57,797 nt of DNA from Cytobacillus sp. FSL H8-0458 (GTDB lineage Bacteria; Bacillota; Bacilli; Bacillales; Cytobacillaceae): positions 1 to 57,797 of the forward strand of contig NZ_JBBOBR010000004.1 of NCBI RefSeq assembly GCF_038002165.1, written 5' to 3'. The notes under the pieces are model-generated. The model made no database searches and was not told where the DNA came from. It saw only the letters and a list, made by a program, of their open reading frames with translations. Below, piece by piece: positions 12,101 to 20,885 of this stretch; positions within the stretch are counted from its first letter, which is position 1, and each line of letters opens with the position of its first letter. Position numbers and translations under genes: made by a program.

Positions 12101-14365
12101 TTACTTAGTACCCTCTTCTGATTCTGCTGAAGGCTCCGGGTCCCCCAGCTGGCCATCCGGCCTCACAAATAGATACGTTTCGATCCAGTCTTCCCTGCCT
12201 GCCTTTTTGGCAAACACTTTCGCCAGGTACAGCCCCGGCCCAGGCAGTTTGTCAGCAGGGATTTCCTGCAGCAGCTGCCCCTTGCCGGCATTTCTTTTCC
12301 AATCCAGAAATCCCATGAACCGGAGACTTTCCGAATCAAACATCGCAATTCCGAATTCCTCCGCCCCGCCAGGCAAATACACTTCATAACGATAGGTGCC
12401 AGGCTTATCTCCTTTGCCGATTCCGAATCCCATCACCCTTGGGTAATCCGGCTCTTCAAGCACATACAGGTATGGAATATGGATACTCTCTGCTCCTGTT
12501 TTCAATAGAAGGTACCCGTCATGGATCTTTTTCTTTAAAAGGGTCGGATCAGCAGACATTTTAATTTCAGCCTTTTTCTTTTCGCCCGGGTTCAATTGAA
12601 ACGTCATAGGCATTTCCCAATTGATGCCCTGCTCCTTATAGGGTACAGAAAAAGAATAAGACTGCGTTTTTTCACTTATATTTTCAACCGTTATAAAACT
12701 GCTGTGGTCATGCAGCCTGTCCGCGATTTGAAATTTCCCGAATTGCATGGAAGCCGGGAAGACAAGCGTTTCTGCTTTCAGCGCCTGATCAAGCTGGATT
12801 CTGCCGGCCCCCTGCTCATACGTTCTATATGTTTGTCCTTCCGCGTTCCTAATAAGTTTAGCGGTATTCATGAGTGCCGCCTTGATCTGTTCCGGTCCCC
12901 ATTCAGGATGAGCCTGTTTGAGGATAGCACAGGCACCTGCTACATGCGGAGCGGCCATGCTTGTTCCCTGAAGCGGGAGGTATCCGCCGGGAATGGTGCT
13001 GTTTATGGCGACTCCCGGTGCCACAACATCAGGTTTAATTTCCCATGTGGATGTAACAGGTCCGCGGGAACTGAAGTCAGCCAATATGTCCCTTTCTTCT
13101 ATTATATTAGTCCGGGCAAGGAGCCGCCCTTCCTTCATGAGCTTCTTGAGCTTCTCTCCCTCTTCCTTTGAAAGTGCCGCTGCCGGAATGGGAACCTCGC
13201 TGTCCAGATTGCCAAAGAACCTGCCTTTTGTATTGTTATAGATAATGATTCCCTCTGCTCCTGCTTCCATCGCATGGACCGCTTTATCTGTAAACGTCAG
13301 TTCCCCTCTTTCTATTAGTACTATTTTTCCTTCCGCATTCTTCAATTCATCCGGATGCGCGAGTCCTCCATCGATCATTTCATAGGAGCGGTCAAATTCC
13401 CATTCCTTTGAACCCTGCAGCAAATCAAGGCGGATTTCGCGACCGTTTATACTCAAAAATGGCACCTTTATCGTTGGTGTAGAGGCTCCAACAGAAATAG
13501 CCTTCGACGCTGTTCCCGGAGAACCGACCGTCCATATATTCGGTCCTGAATTGCCTGATGAAGTGACAGCGGTTATTCCTTTTTCAACCGCTTTATTCAG
13601 GGCCATGCTTATCGGAAGGTCAGGGCCGTTTACGTTATTTCCTAATGAAAGGTTTAATACATCCACTTTATCCTTTATGGCCTGTTCGATGGCCGCAATC
13701 ACCTGTTCTGTTGTTCCGCTTCCGCCTGGTCCGAGAGCCCTGTAAGCGATGATGGTTGATTCCGGTGCGACCCCCTGGATCCTGCCATTTGCCGCTATGA
13801 TGCCTGCGACGTGAGTGCCATGCAGTGTGCCTTGTCCCCCTGCAGCCTTCGTTTCCATCGGATCTCTATCATTATCCACCAGATCGCGACCGCCGCCATA
13901 GCTTCTTCGTAAGTCGGGATGATTATAATCGATGCCGGTGTCGATCACGCCTACTTTTACACCCTTACCTGTGAGGCGCTGATTATTTTCATCATAATAG
14001 CCTCGGGCATTCAGGCCGCCAATCAGCTTGATATTGTCATTGGAATGTACATGATAGGTATTAACCGGTGAAACAGAAGAGACTGACTCCAGCTTTTGCA
14101 GGCTTTGCAATGCAGATGGCTTTCCTTTAACCGAAAAGCCGTTTAAGGCCTGATTGAATGTATGCCTGATTCGCAGATCAGGATTTTGTTCTATCATTTT
14201 TTTTATTTCCTGTTCCTTCTTTGCATCACTTAATACAACGATTGCCACTTTTTCAATATCCGATGATTCTTCCGGTATAGGAGGGTGTGAAAGTGTTCGG
14301 GCTGAAACAGGCGTTTGACTCCAAAACAAGGATATGACTGTTATGACCAGTAGGAATTTTTTCAT
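12101..14365 (-). CDS. vpr: Secreted subtilisin-family serine protease, Vpr-like
   Basis: An extracellular S8 protease of 754 residues. A signal peptide (MKKFLLVITVISLFWSQTPVSA) is followed by an I9-type pro-domain, then the catalytic domain with Asp in VGVIDTGIDYNHPDL, His in HGTHVAGIIAANG and Ser in QGTSMAAPHVAGA. A PA domain is inserted between His and Ser (about 330-430, GAEGIIIYNNTKG), the arrangement seen in B. subtilis Vpr. The C-terminal part resembles a beta-sandwich. I start at the ATG at 14365; an upstream GTG four codons earlier lies inside the hairpin. The candidate ribosome binding site GAGGGTGG forms the 3' arm of that hairpin. It is not part of the conserved upp-atp arrangement. 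Confidence 0.9.
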   Translation of the reverse strand: MKKFLLVITVISLFWSQTPVSARTLSHPPIPEESSDIEKVAIVVLSDAKKEQEIKKMIEQNPDLRIRHTFNQALNGFSVKGKPSALQSLQKLESVSSVSPVNTYHVHSNDNIKLIGGLNARGYYDENNQRLTGKGVKVGVIDTGIDYNHPDLRRSYGGGRDLVDNDRDPMETKAAGGQGTLHGTHVAGIIAANGRIQGVAPESTIIAYRALGPGGSGTTEQVIAAIEQAIKDKVDVLNLSLGNNVNGPDLPISMALNKAVEKGITAVTSSGNSGPNIWTVGSPGTASKAISVGASTPTIKVPFLSINGREIRLDLLQGSKEWEFDRSYEMIDGGLAHPDELKNAEGKIVLIERGELTFTDKAVHAMEAGAEGIIIYNNTKGRFFGNLDSEVPIPAAALSKEEGEKLKKLMKEGRLLARTNIIEERDILADFSSRGPVTSTWEIKPDVVAPGVAINSTIPGGYLPLQGTSMAAPHVAGACAILKQAHPEWGPEQIKAALMNTAKLIRNAEGQTYRTYEQGAGRIQLDQALKAETLVFPASMQFGKFQIADRLHDHSSFITVENISEKTQSYSFSVPYKEQGINWEMPMTFQLNPGEKKKAEIKMSADPTLLKKKIHDGYLLLKTGAESIHIPYLYVLEEPDYPRVMGFGIGKGDKPGTYRYEVYLPGGAEEFGIAMFDSESLRFMGFLDWKRNAGKGQLLQEIPADKLPGPGLYLAKVFAKKAGREDWIETYLFVRPDGQLGDPEPSAESEEGTK

Positions 14366-14372
14366 TAGAAAA

Positions 14373-14399
14373 CCCACCCTCTTTTTGTTTTAGGGTGGG
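14373..14399 (-). terminator. Hairpin between the serine hydrolase and the vpr-like gene
   Basis: An 8-bp G/C stem (CCCACCCT / AGGGTGGG) with an 11-base loop, followed on the minus strand by TTTTC and then the vpr ATG. It can terminate the upstream hydrolase transcript, but its 3' arm also contains the vpr ribosome binding site. Confidence 0.7.
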
Positions 14400-14442
14400 C
14401 TGAATAGATGTCTTGTATGCGTAAATCCATATAAAATTACGG

Positions 14443-15732
14443 CTAATTCAAGGATTCATAAACAATATTAGCTACTTCTTTAGATAGAGCGCCTGTGCTC
14501 CGGTATGAACCGCTTGGTAAAGGGCCGTTGTTTTGTTTGTTCGTCAGCAGGATAATCTGAAGGTTTTCCTCTGGATCGATAATAACCTGTGTTCCGGTAA
14601 AACCTGTATGGCCAAAGGCTTTGTCAGAATAGTGTTCTCCCATATACCAGCTTTTACCCAGCTCCCAGCCATAACCTTGGCCAAAGCGCTGAGGAGAGGT
14701 AAACATATCAATCACTTCTTTATCATACATTTTGCTTTTCCCATATGTTCCCCCATTTAACATTGTCTGGCCCAATACGGCAAGGTCCCTTGCTGTTGAA
14801 AATAAACCGGCATGGCCTGCAACACCTTTATTGCCATAGAAGCTATTTCCATCATTAACTTCTCCAACTAAGGTGTAATTTCTCCAGTATTTGAACATGT
14901 CCGGGCTTTCTTCAACATAGTACCCGAAATTAGGGTCATCAATCATTTTATACTCATAAGGATTTCCCCATGAGGTAGCCGCAATTTTTTTCTTGAAATG
15001 GTCCGGTGGGGTAAACATCGTATCATGCATTTTTAAAGGTTTATAAATATTTTCTTCTAAGTATTTATCCAATTTCTGTCCACTAATCTCTTCAATCAAA
15101 AAACCCAGCATCATAAAGCTAAAATCGCTATATCTTCTGTCAGTGCCAATTGGATATTCAAGGGGCAGCTTGTTTATATAATTCAGGACCTCTTCCGAAT
15201 TATCAGCGTAAAGGTATGTCGGCTTCCAAGGAGTTAAACCAGAGGTGTGTGTCAGCAGGTCAGCTACTGTAATATCTTCTTTTCCATGCTGGGCAAACTC
15301 AGGAATAAAATCAGATATCCTGTCATTGACTGAGAGTTTCCCGTCACTAACAAGTTTCATAATGCCCTGAGTTGTTCCCATTACCTTCGTAACGGAAGCA
15401 AGGTCGAACATTGTTTTCTTTTTCATTTTTCTGGGGTTCTCGAGCAATTCCCCCATATCATACTTTTGTGCATATCCGTACGCTTCCTGTTTGACAATCT
15501 TTCCATCCTTGGCCACAAGAACTACTGCACCCGGTGTAACACCATCCGCAATAGCCTCCGTAATGGCTTTATCAATACCCTTCAATTTCTCCGGATCAAA
15601 GCCTGCCTTTTTCGGATGGGCTTGACTTAATTTCTCCCCGGACCATTCTTTGGCATTCACCATATTTCCAGAAAAAGCTGCAGAACTTAAGACTAATGTG
15701 AGTACGATTAACAATAACCTTAATCTTTTCAA
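14443..15732 (-). CDS. Secreted serine hydrolase of the beta-lactamase / PBP4* / AmiE type
   Basis: The 429-residue protein has a signal peptide (hydrophobic residues 5-20) and the class C beta-lactamase fold signatures: SxxK as SVTK (near 113), a YxN-type YSD (near 202) and HTG in AFGHTGFTG (near 373). This family includes penicillin-binding proteins, esterases and the B. subtilis AmiE muramyl amidase; the order and local sequence (FDLASVTKVMGTTQGIMKL) remind me of AmiE, but I cannot choose among substrates. It acts outside the cell, perhaps on peptidoglycan fragments. AGGAGATG precedes the start. It lies upstream of vpr, separated by a hairpin. Confidence 0.85.
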   Translation of the reverse strand: MKRLRLLLIVLTLVLSSAAFSGNMVNAKEWSGEKLSQAHPKKAGFDPEKLKGIDKAITEAIADGVTPGAVVLVAKDGKIVKQEAYGYAQKYDMGELLENPRKMKKKTMFDLASVTKVMGTTQGIMKLVSDGKLSVNDRISDFIPEFAQHGKEDITVADLLTHTSGLTPWKPTYLYADNSEEVLNYINKLPLEYPIGTDRRYSDFSFMMLGFLIEEISGQKLDKYLEENIYKPLKMHDTMFTPPDHFKKKIAATSWGNPYEYKMIDDPNFGYYVEESPDMFKYWRNYTLVGEVNDGNSFYGNKGVAGHAGLFSTARDLAVLGQTMLNGGTYGKSKMYDKEVIDMFTSPQRFGQGYGWELGKSWYMGEHYSDKAFGHTGFTGTQVIIDPEENLQIILLTNKQNNGPLPSGSYRSTGALSKEVANIVYESLN

Positions 15733-15864
15733 AACATCATCTCCTTTATAGGTTAACCAATATACAATATTCTGTATAATTCATACTATCTATCTTTCAA
15801 TTGATTATCAATATAGTTTTTGGTATTTTCAGAAAATAGTACTTTTAGATTATACGGCAGAAAA

Positions 15865-15890
15865 AAAGCCATCAAATGAATGATGGCTTT
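15865..15890 (-). terminator. Intrinsic terminator of the 79-residue membrane protein gene
   Basis: A perfect 10-bp stem (AAAGCCATCA / TGATGGCTTT) with a six-base loop. On the minus strand it is followed by TTTTT and lies 13 bases after the stop codon. Confidence 0.85.
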
Positions 15891-15903
15891 CTCCCTTTAT
15901 GTA

Positions 15904-16143
15904 TTAAAACAGCTGATTTGGTTCCAGTTTTCCTTTTTGAATTAAATGGTCCCGCTTTTTATCTCTCCACATATCCGCAATGGTCGCGGCTATCAGTAAT
16001 ACTGTAAGCAGGATTCCTTTTCCTTCTGCCAGCTTAAATACCAGGGCGATAAAACCTTCAGACATGAAGGTTCCCATTAATGAACCTACCAGCATGATGA
16101 TCCAGACAATCAATGCTCCTTCTAAAACGGCTAATGCTCTCAT
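15904..16143 (-). CDS. Hypothetical small membrane protein, 79 residues
   Basis: Two hydrophobic segments (about residues 5-25 and 42-58) are followed by a charged tail (DMWRDKKRDHLIQKGKLEPNQLF). I do not recognise it. GGAGG lies eight bases before the ATG and a perfect terminator follows, so it is very likely expressed. It sits 88 bases after a MerR-like coiled-coil gene on the same strand, and the two may form one transcription unit. Confidence 0.7.
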   Translation of the reverse strand: MRALAVLEGALIVWIIMLVGSLMGTFMSEGFIALVFKLAEGKGILLTVLLIAATIADMWRDKKRDHLIQKGKLEPNQLF

Positions 16144-16231
16144 TTATTCGACCTCCTGGGTATATAAAATCATTATGCCAATACCCCGCAGACAGCAGTC
16201 TAAACGTTAATCTTACAAATCGGGCATTCCT

Positions 16232-16864
16232 TTACTTTCCAAAAATCTTCTGCCAGATGCTTTTGCTTTTTTCAGCCTCTAAGGCACCGGCTACTTCTTC
16301 TACAGACTTTTGAGTCGCCATCAATTTTTCATACAGAGAAGTAACTTTTTCGCTTTCTTTTTCATAGCCTTGTGCATGGGCATTTCTTAAATCTTCAATT
16401 GTGAGTTTGAGCTCGTGCACCTCATGTATCAGCTGTTTATTTTGTTCCCTGATTTTATTCTGGGTAAGACGGGATTGCTCGTTTTGCTGCACAAGGAAGC
16501 TGACAAGCTTTTTCATATCTGTCAGTTCGGAATTCACATTCATAAGCGAGGTAGAGCTGCTTTCTTCCTCATCCTCCACTGTAATGATGACCGGAATTCC
16601 CGCATCCTCAAGCTTTGCTGTGACTTCCTCTTTTTTCAGCCCATCTGAATATAATTTCCGGATAAATTTAAGCTTTTCAATTTCGGAAGCCTGGATTTTA
16701 TAGCGATTATGTTCCTTCCGATAATTTATGTATTCTGCATGCTCCTGCAAATAACGCTTTAAGCTATTCTCAGGTATGTCCGGAAGTGCCTCTTTAAGCT
16801 CCTTCATTGTCAAATACTGATTTGCCAACGTCCTCAGCACCTTTCTTGGTATCTTGCCGATCAC
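16232..16864 (-). CDS. MerR-like helix-turn-helix and coiled-coil protein (DUF3967 type)
   Basis: A 210-residue protein in three parts. Residues 1-95 form a winged-helix region (NQYLTMKELKEAL, KYR-rich loop, EIEKLKFIRKLYSDGLKKEEV) that reads like a MerR-type DNA-binding domain. Residues 115-190 are heptad-rich, Gln/Glu/Lys-dense coiled coil. The C-terminus ends SIWQKIFGK, a short basic tail common in proteins of the DUF3967 group. The layout resembles RacA, which anchors DNA to the cell pole, and plasmid- or phage-linked relatives. No effector-binding domain is visible. The start is GTG at 16864 with GGGAG close upstream; the start is less certain than the frame. Confidence 0.7.
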   Translation of the reverse strand: MIGKIPRKVLRTLANQYLTMKELKEALPDIPENSLKRYLQEHAEYINYRKEHNRYKIQASEIEKLKFIRKLYSDGLKKEEVTAKLEDAGIPVIITVEDEEESSSTSLMNVNSELTDMKKLVSFLVQQNEQSRLTQNKIREQNKQLIHEVHELKLTIEDLRNAHAQGYEKESEKVTSLYEKLMATQKSVEEVAGALEAEKSKSIWQKIFGK

Positions 16865-17281
16865 CCAGCTCCCGCCAGGTATTACCCATGACTAACCACC
16901 TAACCGCCAACAAAACCACCATGGTCATTTTTACGGTAAATGCTCCTTTAATGATGTCATCTATCCCGCCTTTTCTCCAACCATGATTACGCAATTTGAC
17001 CACTTTTATTCATCATGAAATATTGATATATCAACATTTTGCATATAACCATCCAACCATCAACATGTTAACCGCTTACTAATTCTATTCGGATCTGCCT
17101 TCCTTTTCTTCTATACTCTATCATAACTTTTCCAGCTTTACGGGGAAAGAGACTTTTAACATAAAAATTAAATAGATTTCCCCGCTCATCATCAACCATC
17201 CAACCACCAACATATCAACCATGTTGCTTTTCAGATAGTGAGACCCGCTCCTCCCCTCCCCTTTTTGAAAAAAGAACAGAA
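16865..17281. repeat. Intergenic region with CAACC/ACCATC-rich repeats
   Basis: About 415 bases without a convincing gene. It holds several imperfect runs of CAACCATC, CAACCACC and CAACATGTTAACC (about 16893-16920, 17048-17073, 17190-17222). The last includes a 22-base exact copy of 3011-3032. I see no promoter I would defend. Confidence 0.6.
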
Positions 17282-17312
17282 AAATGCACCTCGATTTAAG
17301 AGAGGTGCATTT
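17282..17312 (-). terminator. Intrinsic terminator of the mnaA remnant
   Basis: An 11-bp perfect stem (AAATGCACCTC / GAGGTGCATTT) with a nine-base loop, then TTCTGTTCTTTTTTC on the minus strand. It lies 17 bases after the original stop position of the decayed gene. Confidence 0.85.
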
Positions 17313-17328
17313 CTTTTAGTTTTGCGGT

Positions 17329-18466
17329 TTATATTCTTAGACGATCATTCGTCTGTTTAAAATGGTAGCGGATCGCATCTCAAATTCTCCTGGAAGCATT
17401 TCCGTCTCCATATGGGTTTACAGCTTTAGCCATTTTTACGTAAACTGCCCCATCAGTCAGAAGCTCCGTTGCCAGTTCGTAAATTGGCTGTTCCTCAATG
17501 CCGGCAAGCTTAAGGGTTCCTGCTTCAATTCCTTCAGGCCTTTCCGTTGTATCATGCAGAACAAGGACAGGCACACCAAGTGATGGTGCTTCTTCCTGAA
17601 CTCCGCCTGTATCGGTCAGAATCAGATGAGCTCTTGAAGCAAAGTTATGGAAATCTATGACGTCAAGCGGCTCAATTAGGTTAATGCGGCTATCGCTGCC
17701 ATGGATTTCTGATGCAATCTCCCGTACAGCAGGGTTCATATGAACGGGATATACGACTTGTATATCTTTCTGTTCTTGCACCAGCCTTTTAATAGCCTTG
17801 AACATGTTGCGCATCGGTTCGCCCAGGTTTTCACGGCGGTGTGCTGTCAGAAGCACTAGGCGGTCATCACCGATTTACTCAAGGACTTCATGATGCTACG
17901 TATCTTTATCCGTTGTTTTAAGCGCATCGATTGCCGTGTTTCCGGTGATGAAAATACTGTTGTTCTCTTTATTCTCATTTAAGAGGTTTTCCGCTGACTT
18001 CGATGTTGGCGAGAAGTGCAGATCAGCCATGACACCTGTTAGCTGGCGGTTCATTTCCTCAGGGAATGGAGAGTATTTATTCCAGGTGCGCAGTCCCGCT
18101 TCCACATGGCCGACGACAATCTGGTTATAGAAAGCGGCAAGGCTTGCAATAAACGTTGTAGTGGTATCACCGTGAACAAGCACGATATCCGGCTTTACTT
18201 CCTTCATGATCTTATCAACACCCTCAAGTCCGCGTGTAGTCACGTCTACCAGTGTCTGGCGGTCTTTCATGATATTCAGGTCATAATCGGGTGTGACCTT
18301 AAAAAATATTTAATACCTGATCAAGCATTTCGCGATGCTGTGCCGTCACGGTCACAATCGATTCAAAATGCTCAGGGTGTTTTTGAAGTTCAAGAACAAG
18401 AGGGGCCATTTTAATGGCTTCCGGCCTTGTCCCGAAAATTGTCATTACTCTTATTGAGGAAAACAT
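17329..18466 (-). pseudogene. mnaA: UDP-N-acetylglucosamine 2-epimerase, broken by a frameshift and three stops
   Basis: The intact enzyme makes UDP-ManNAc for wall teichoic acid and capsule. From the ATG at 18466 (ribosome binding site GAAGGTG) the frame reads [19 protein letters not shown], then stops at codon 56 in a run of six T; removing one T restores [16 protein letters not shown]. The second frame carries [11 protein letters not shown] and GHVEAGLRT, then hits TAG at 17896-17898 and TAA 18-20 bases later. The same frame resumes with LLTAHRRENLGEP and TDTGGVQEEAPSLG. A fourth lesion, TGA at 17380-17382, cuts the last 17 codons before the true TAA at 17329. A homopolymer error could explain the frameshift, not three separate stops. 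Other copies elsewhere in the genome are possible. Confidence 0.9.
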
Positions 18467-18469
18467 TTA

Positions 18470-18540
18470 AAGCACCTTCCCCTTACATAAAAGATAAATA
18501 CCTCTTATCTTTCTATGATTAAAAAGGGGATAAGGTGCTT
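18470..18540 (-). promoter_or_regulatory. Nested hairpin between upp and mnaA that pairs the mnaA ribosome binding site
   Basis: Outer arms AAGCACCTT+CCCCTT (18470-18484) and their complements at 18524-18540 pair over 15 bases with a two-base bulge. They enclose an inner 8-bp stem (18490-18497 with 18505-18512). On the minus strand the outer 3' arm contains the mnaA ribosome binding site and ends three bases before its ATG. It may also terminate upp transcripts. Confidence 0.65.
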
Positions 18541-18550
18541 CAAAAAGGAA

Positions 18551-19180
18551 TTATTTCGTTCCGAATAAACGGTCGCCTGCATCGCCAAGGCCAGGAACAA
18601 TATAGCCTTTTTCGTTCAATTTTTCGTCTAATGCTGCGATATAGATATCAACGTCAGGGTGAGCTTCTTTCACAGCTTCTACGCCTTCAGGAGCGGCAAT
18701 TAGGCACATGAATTTAATGTTTTTGCCTCCGCGCTTTTTGAGAGAGTGGATTGCTTCAACTGCAGAGCCGCCCGTTGCAAGCATAGGGTCAACTACGATG
18801 AAATCTCTTTCTTCCACATCACTTGGAAGCTTTACATAGTATTCAACCGGCTGCAGGGTTTCCGGGTCGCGGTACAAACCGATATGGCCCACTTTTGCAG
18901 CTGGAATCAGCTTCAGGATGCCGTCAACCATTCCAATTCCCGCGCGCAGAATTGGGATGATCCCTATCTTTTTACCTGCAAGCACATTGGACTTCATCGT
19001 GCTGACTGGTGTATCAATTGTGATTTCTTCTAAAGGCATATCACGGGTAATTTCGAATGCCATCAGTGTTGCCACTTCATCGACAAGCTCACGGAATTCC
19101 TTTGTTCCTGTACTCTTTTCACGAATGTATGTAAGCTTATGCTGAATTAATGGATGATCAAATACGTAAACCTTTGCCAT
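18551..19180 (-). CDS. upp: Uracil phosphoribosyltransferase
   Basis: Upp salvages uracil, using PRPP to form UMP in the cytoplasm. The 209-residue protein has the PRPP-binding loop [12 protein letters not shown] (about 127-138) and the uracil-binding C-terminal segment [19 protein letters not shown]. The N-terminal [20 protein letters not shown] matches the Bacillus family closely. AAAAGGAGA precedes the ATG. In B. subtilis upp follows glyA and precedes atpI; here five further genes separate it from the atp operon. Confidence 0.97.
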   Translation of the reverse strand: MAKVYVFDHPLIQHKLTYIREKSTGTKEFRELVDEVATLMAFEITRDMPLEEITIDTPVSTMKSNVLAGKKIGIIPILRAGIGMVDGILKLIPAAKVGHIGLYRDPETLQPVEYYVKLPSDVEERDFIVVDPMLATGGSAVEAIHSLKKRGGKNIKFMCLIAAPEGVEAVKEAHPDVDIYIAALDEKLNEKGYIVPGLGDAGDRLFGTK

Positions 19181-19299
19181 GAGTATCTCTCCTTTTCATT
19201 ATGCAGATTGGTCGAACCACACTTCGTCTAATTTTACAGAAAAACAATTCCATCGGCAACTATGATTCGTATTTGTAAAAGAAAAGTCATTATTAATAA

Positions 19300-19390
19300 G
19301 AAAAGCGGAAGTCGAGAGTTTATTGGCGACATCGATGAATTTGCTTAGCACCGGTAGCCGTTGGCGCCTGAAGCCAGACAGTTTCTCTAA
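19300..19390 (-). repeat. Probable diverged family A repeat upstream of upp
   Basis: The ends resemble the family A element at 45340-45625: AAGAAAAGCGGAAG on one side and CGCCTGAAGCCAGACAGTTT (minus: AACTGTCTGGCTTC) on the other. The interior differs. It lies between the glyA terminator and upp. Confidence 0.5.
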
Positions 19391-19420
19391 GTCCAAAATT
19401 TTCTTATATTGCCACACAAA

Positions 19421-19445
19421 AGCCGGCCTCAAGCTGAGACCGGCT
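19421..19445 (-). terminator. Intrinsic terminator of glyA
   Basis: An 11-bp GC-rich stem on the minus strand (AGCCGGTCTCA / TGAGGCCGGCT, one G-T pair) with a three-base loop, then TTTTG, six bases after the glyA stop codon. Confidence 0.85.
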
Positions 19446-19450
19446 GATGA

Positions 19451-20692
19451 TTAATATTCAGGATATAAAGTGAAGCTGCCTGTTAGGGCTTCTACGCGCT
19501 GCGCAGCTTCTTGAAGCTTTCCTTCATCTTCATGATTTTTCAGTGTAAAGGCGATGATGGATGCAATTTCCTGCATTTCTTTTTCGCCAAATCCGCGGGA
19601 CGTAACGGCCGCTGTACCAATACGGATACCGCTTGTCACGAATGGGCTTTCCGGATCGAAAGGGATCGTGTTTTTGTTGACTGTAATGCCGACCTCATCA
19701 AGTACTTTCTCAGCTACTTTCCCAGTTAGGCCAAGGGAGCGGAGATCAACCAGCAGCAAATGGTTGTCTGTACCCTGTGATACAAGGTCAATTCCTTCAG
19801 CCTGCAATGCTTCAGCCAATTTTTTTGCATTCGAAATGATATTGCCTGCATAGTTTTTGAAATCTTCCTGAAGCGCTTCGCCGAAGGCAACTGCTTTTGC
19901 CGCAATGACGTGCATTAAAGGACCGCCCTGGATTCCAGGGAAAATAGATTTATCAATTTTCTTCGCGTATTCTTCTTTGCAGAGAATCATGCCGCCGCGC
20001 GGTCCGCGCAATGTCTTGTGAGTAGTAGTTGTAACAAAGTCCGCGAACGGAACAGGATTCTGATGAAGCCCAGCAGCTACAAGTCCTGCAATATGAGCCA
20101 TATCAACCATCAGCATGGCACCTACTTCATCGGCAATCTCACGGAAACGCTTGAAGTCAATTTCACGCGGATAGGCACTTGCACCCGCTACGATTAATTT
20201 CGGCTTAGACGTGCGGGCTTTTTCAAGGACATCTTCGTAATCAATGCGGTGTGTTTCTTTATCCACGCCATATTCAACGAAATTGTACTGCACGCCGCTG
20301 AAGTTAACAGGGCTGCCATGAGTTAAATGTCCGCCATGGGATAGATTCATGCCAAGAACAGTATCTCCCTGCTCTAAAACAGTGAAGTATACGGCCATGT
20401 TTGCCTGTGCACCTGAATGCGGCTGTACGTTCACATGCTCTGCACCAAAAATTTCTTTCGCACGGTCACGGGCTAAATCTTCGACTACATCCACATGCTC
20501 ACATCCGCCATAATAGCGGCGGCCCGGATAGCCTTCTGCATACTTGTTGGTCAAAACAGAACCCTGTGCTTCCATTACCGCTTCACTGACAAAGTTTTCA
20601 GAAGCGATTAATTCAATCTTTGTTCTCTGGCGTCCTAATTCTTCTTGAATTGACTTGAAAACCTGCTCATCCTGCTGTGCTAAATGCTTCAT
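19451..20692 (-). CDS. glyA: Serine hydroxymethyltransferase
   Basis: GlyA converts serine and tetrahydrofolate into glycine and 5,10-methylene-THF, the main source of one-carbon units. The 413-residue protein has the PLP lysine in [14 protein letters not shown] (about 226) and the conserved [15 protein letters not shown] and [11 protein letters not shown] segments. I chose the ATG at 20692 ([12 protein letters not shown]), preceded by GGGAGGA at a six-base spacing; nine codons further upstream lack a site. In the usual ywlG-glyA-upp order it is transcribed on its own, bounded by a hairpin repeat upstream and a terminator downstream. Confidence 0.97.
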   Translation of the reverse strand: MKHLAQQDEQVFKSIQEELGRQRTKIELIASENFVSEAVMEAQGSVLTNKYAEGYPGRRYYGGCEHVDVVEDLARDRAKEIFGAEHVNVQPHSGAQANMAVYFTVLEQGDTVLGMNLSHGGHLTHGSPVNFSGVQYNFVEYGVDKETHRIDYEDVLEKARTSKPKLIVAGASAYPREIDFKRFREIADEVGAMLMVDMAHIAGLVAAGLHQNPVPFADFVTTTTHKTLRGPRGGMILCKEEYAKKIDKSIFPGIQGGPLMHVIAAKAVAFGEALQEDFKNYAGNIISNAKKLAEALQAEGIDLVSQGTDNHLLLVDLRSLGLTGKVAEKVLDEVGITVNKNTIPFDPESPFVTSGIRIGTAAVTSRGFGEKEMQEIASIIAFTLKNHEDEGKLQEAAQRVEALTGSFTLYPEY

Positions 20693-20790
20693 AAGAATCC
20701 TCCCTTTTCTCCAACACACTTTTTAATGAAGGCCAGCCTCTGTGGGCTTGCCATTTCTATGTATCGATCTTTTTGTGAAAATTCTTTTTT

Positions 20791-20819
20791 ATTTTAGCAT
20801 GTTTTCTGAAAAAGTGACA
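20791..20819 (-). promoter_or_regulatory. Possible glyA promoter with extended -10
   Basis: On the minus strand TGCTAAAAT gives an extended -10 (TAAAAT at 20796-20791), 17 bases after a weak -35, TGTCAC. That -35 lies inside one arm of the hairpin repeat at 20814-20862. Confidence 0.4.
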
Positions 20820-20862
20820 GGCACCTATACCATTTTGATGAAGTGGTATAGGTACCTGTCAC
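20814..20862. repeat. Large hairpin of the GTGACAGG repeat type upstream of glyA
   Basis: Two 19-base arms (GTGACAGGCACCTATACCA and its complement, one mismatch) flank an 11-base loop. The GGTGACAGGTACC core reappears in the repeats at 24001-24030 and 28218-28247. Confidence 0.8.
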
Positions 20863-20885
20863 CCAATCCAGCCGGGATGATTAAA

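Noticed and set aside
16794..17003. Minus-strand frame overlapping the MerR-like gene start
   Set aside because: Overlaps the real gene out of frame and includes CAACC repeats; no ribosome binding site.
17380..18466. Programmed frameshift or readthrough in mnaA
   Set aside because: One frameshift and three separate in-frame stops are too many for programmed recoding; no slippery site with a stem at the shift.
19199..19432. Minus-strand frame of 77 codons between glyA and upp
   Set aside because: Covers the diverged repeat and the terminator; no start signal, no recognisable protein.
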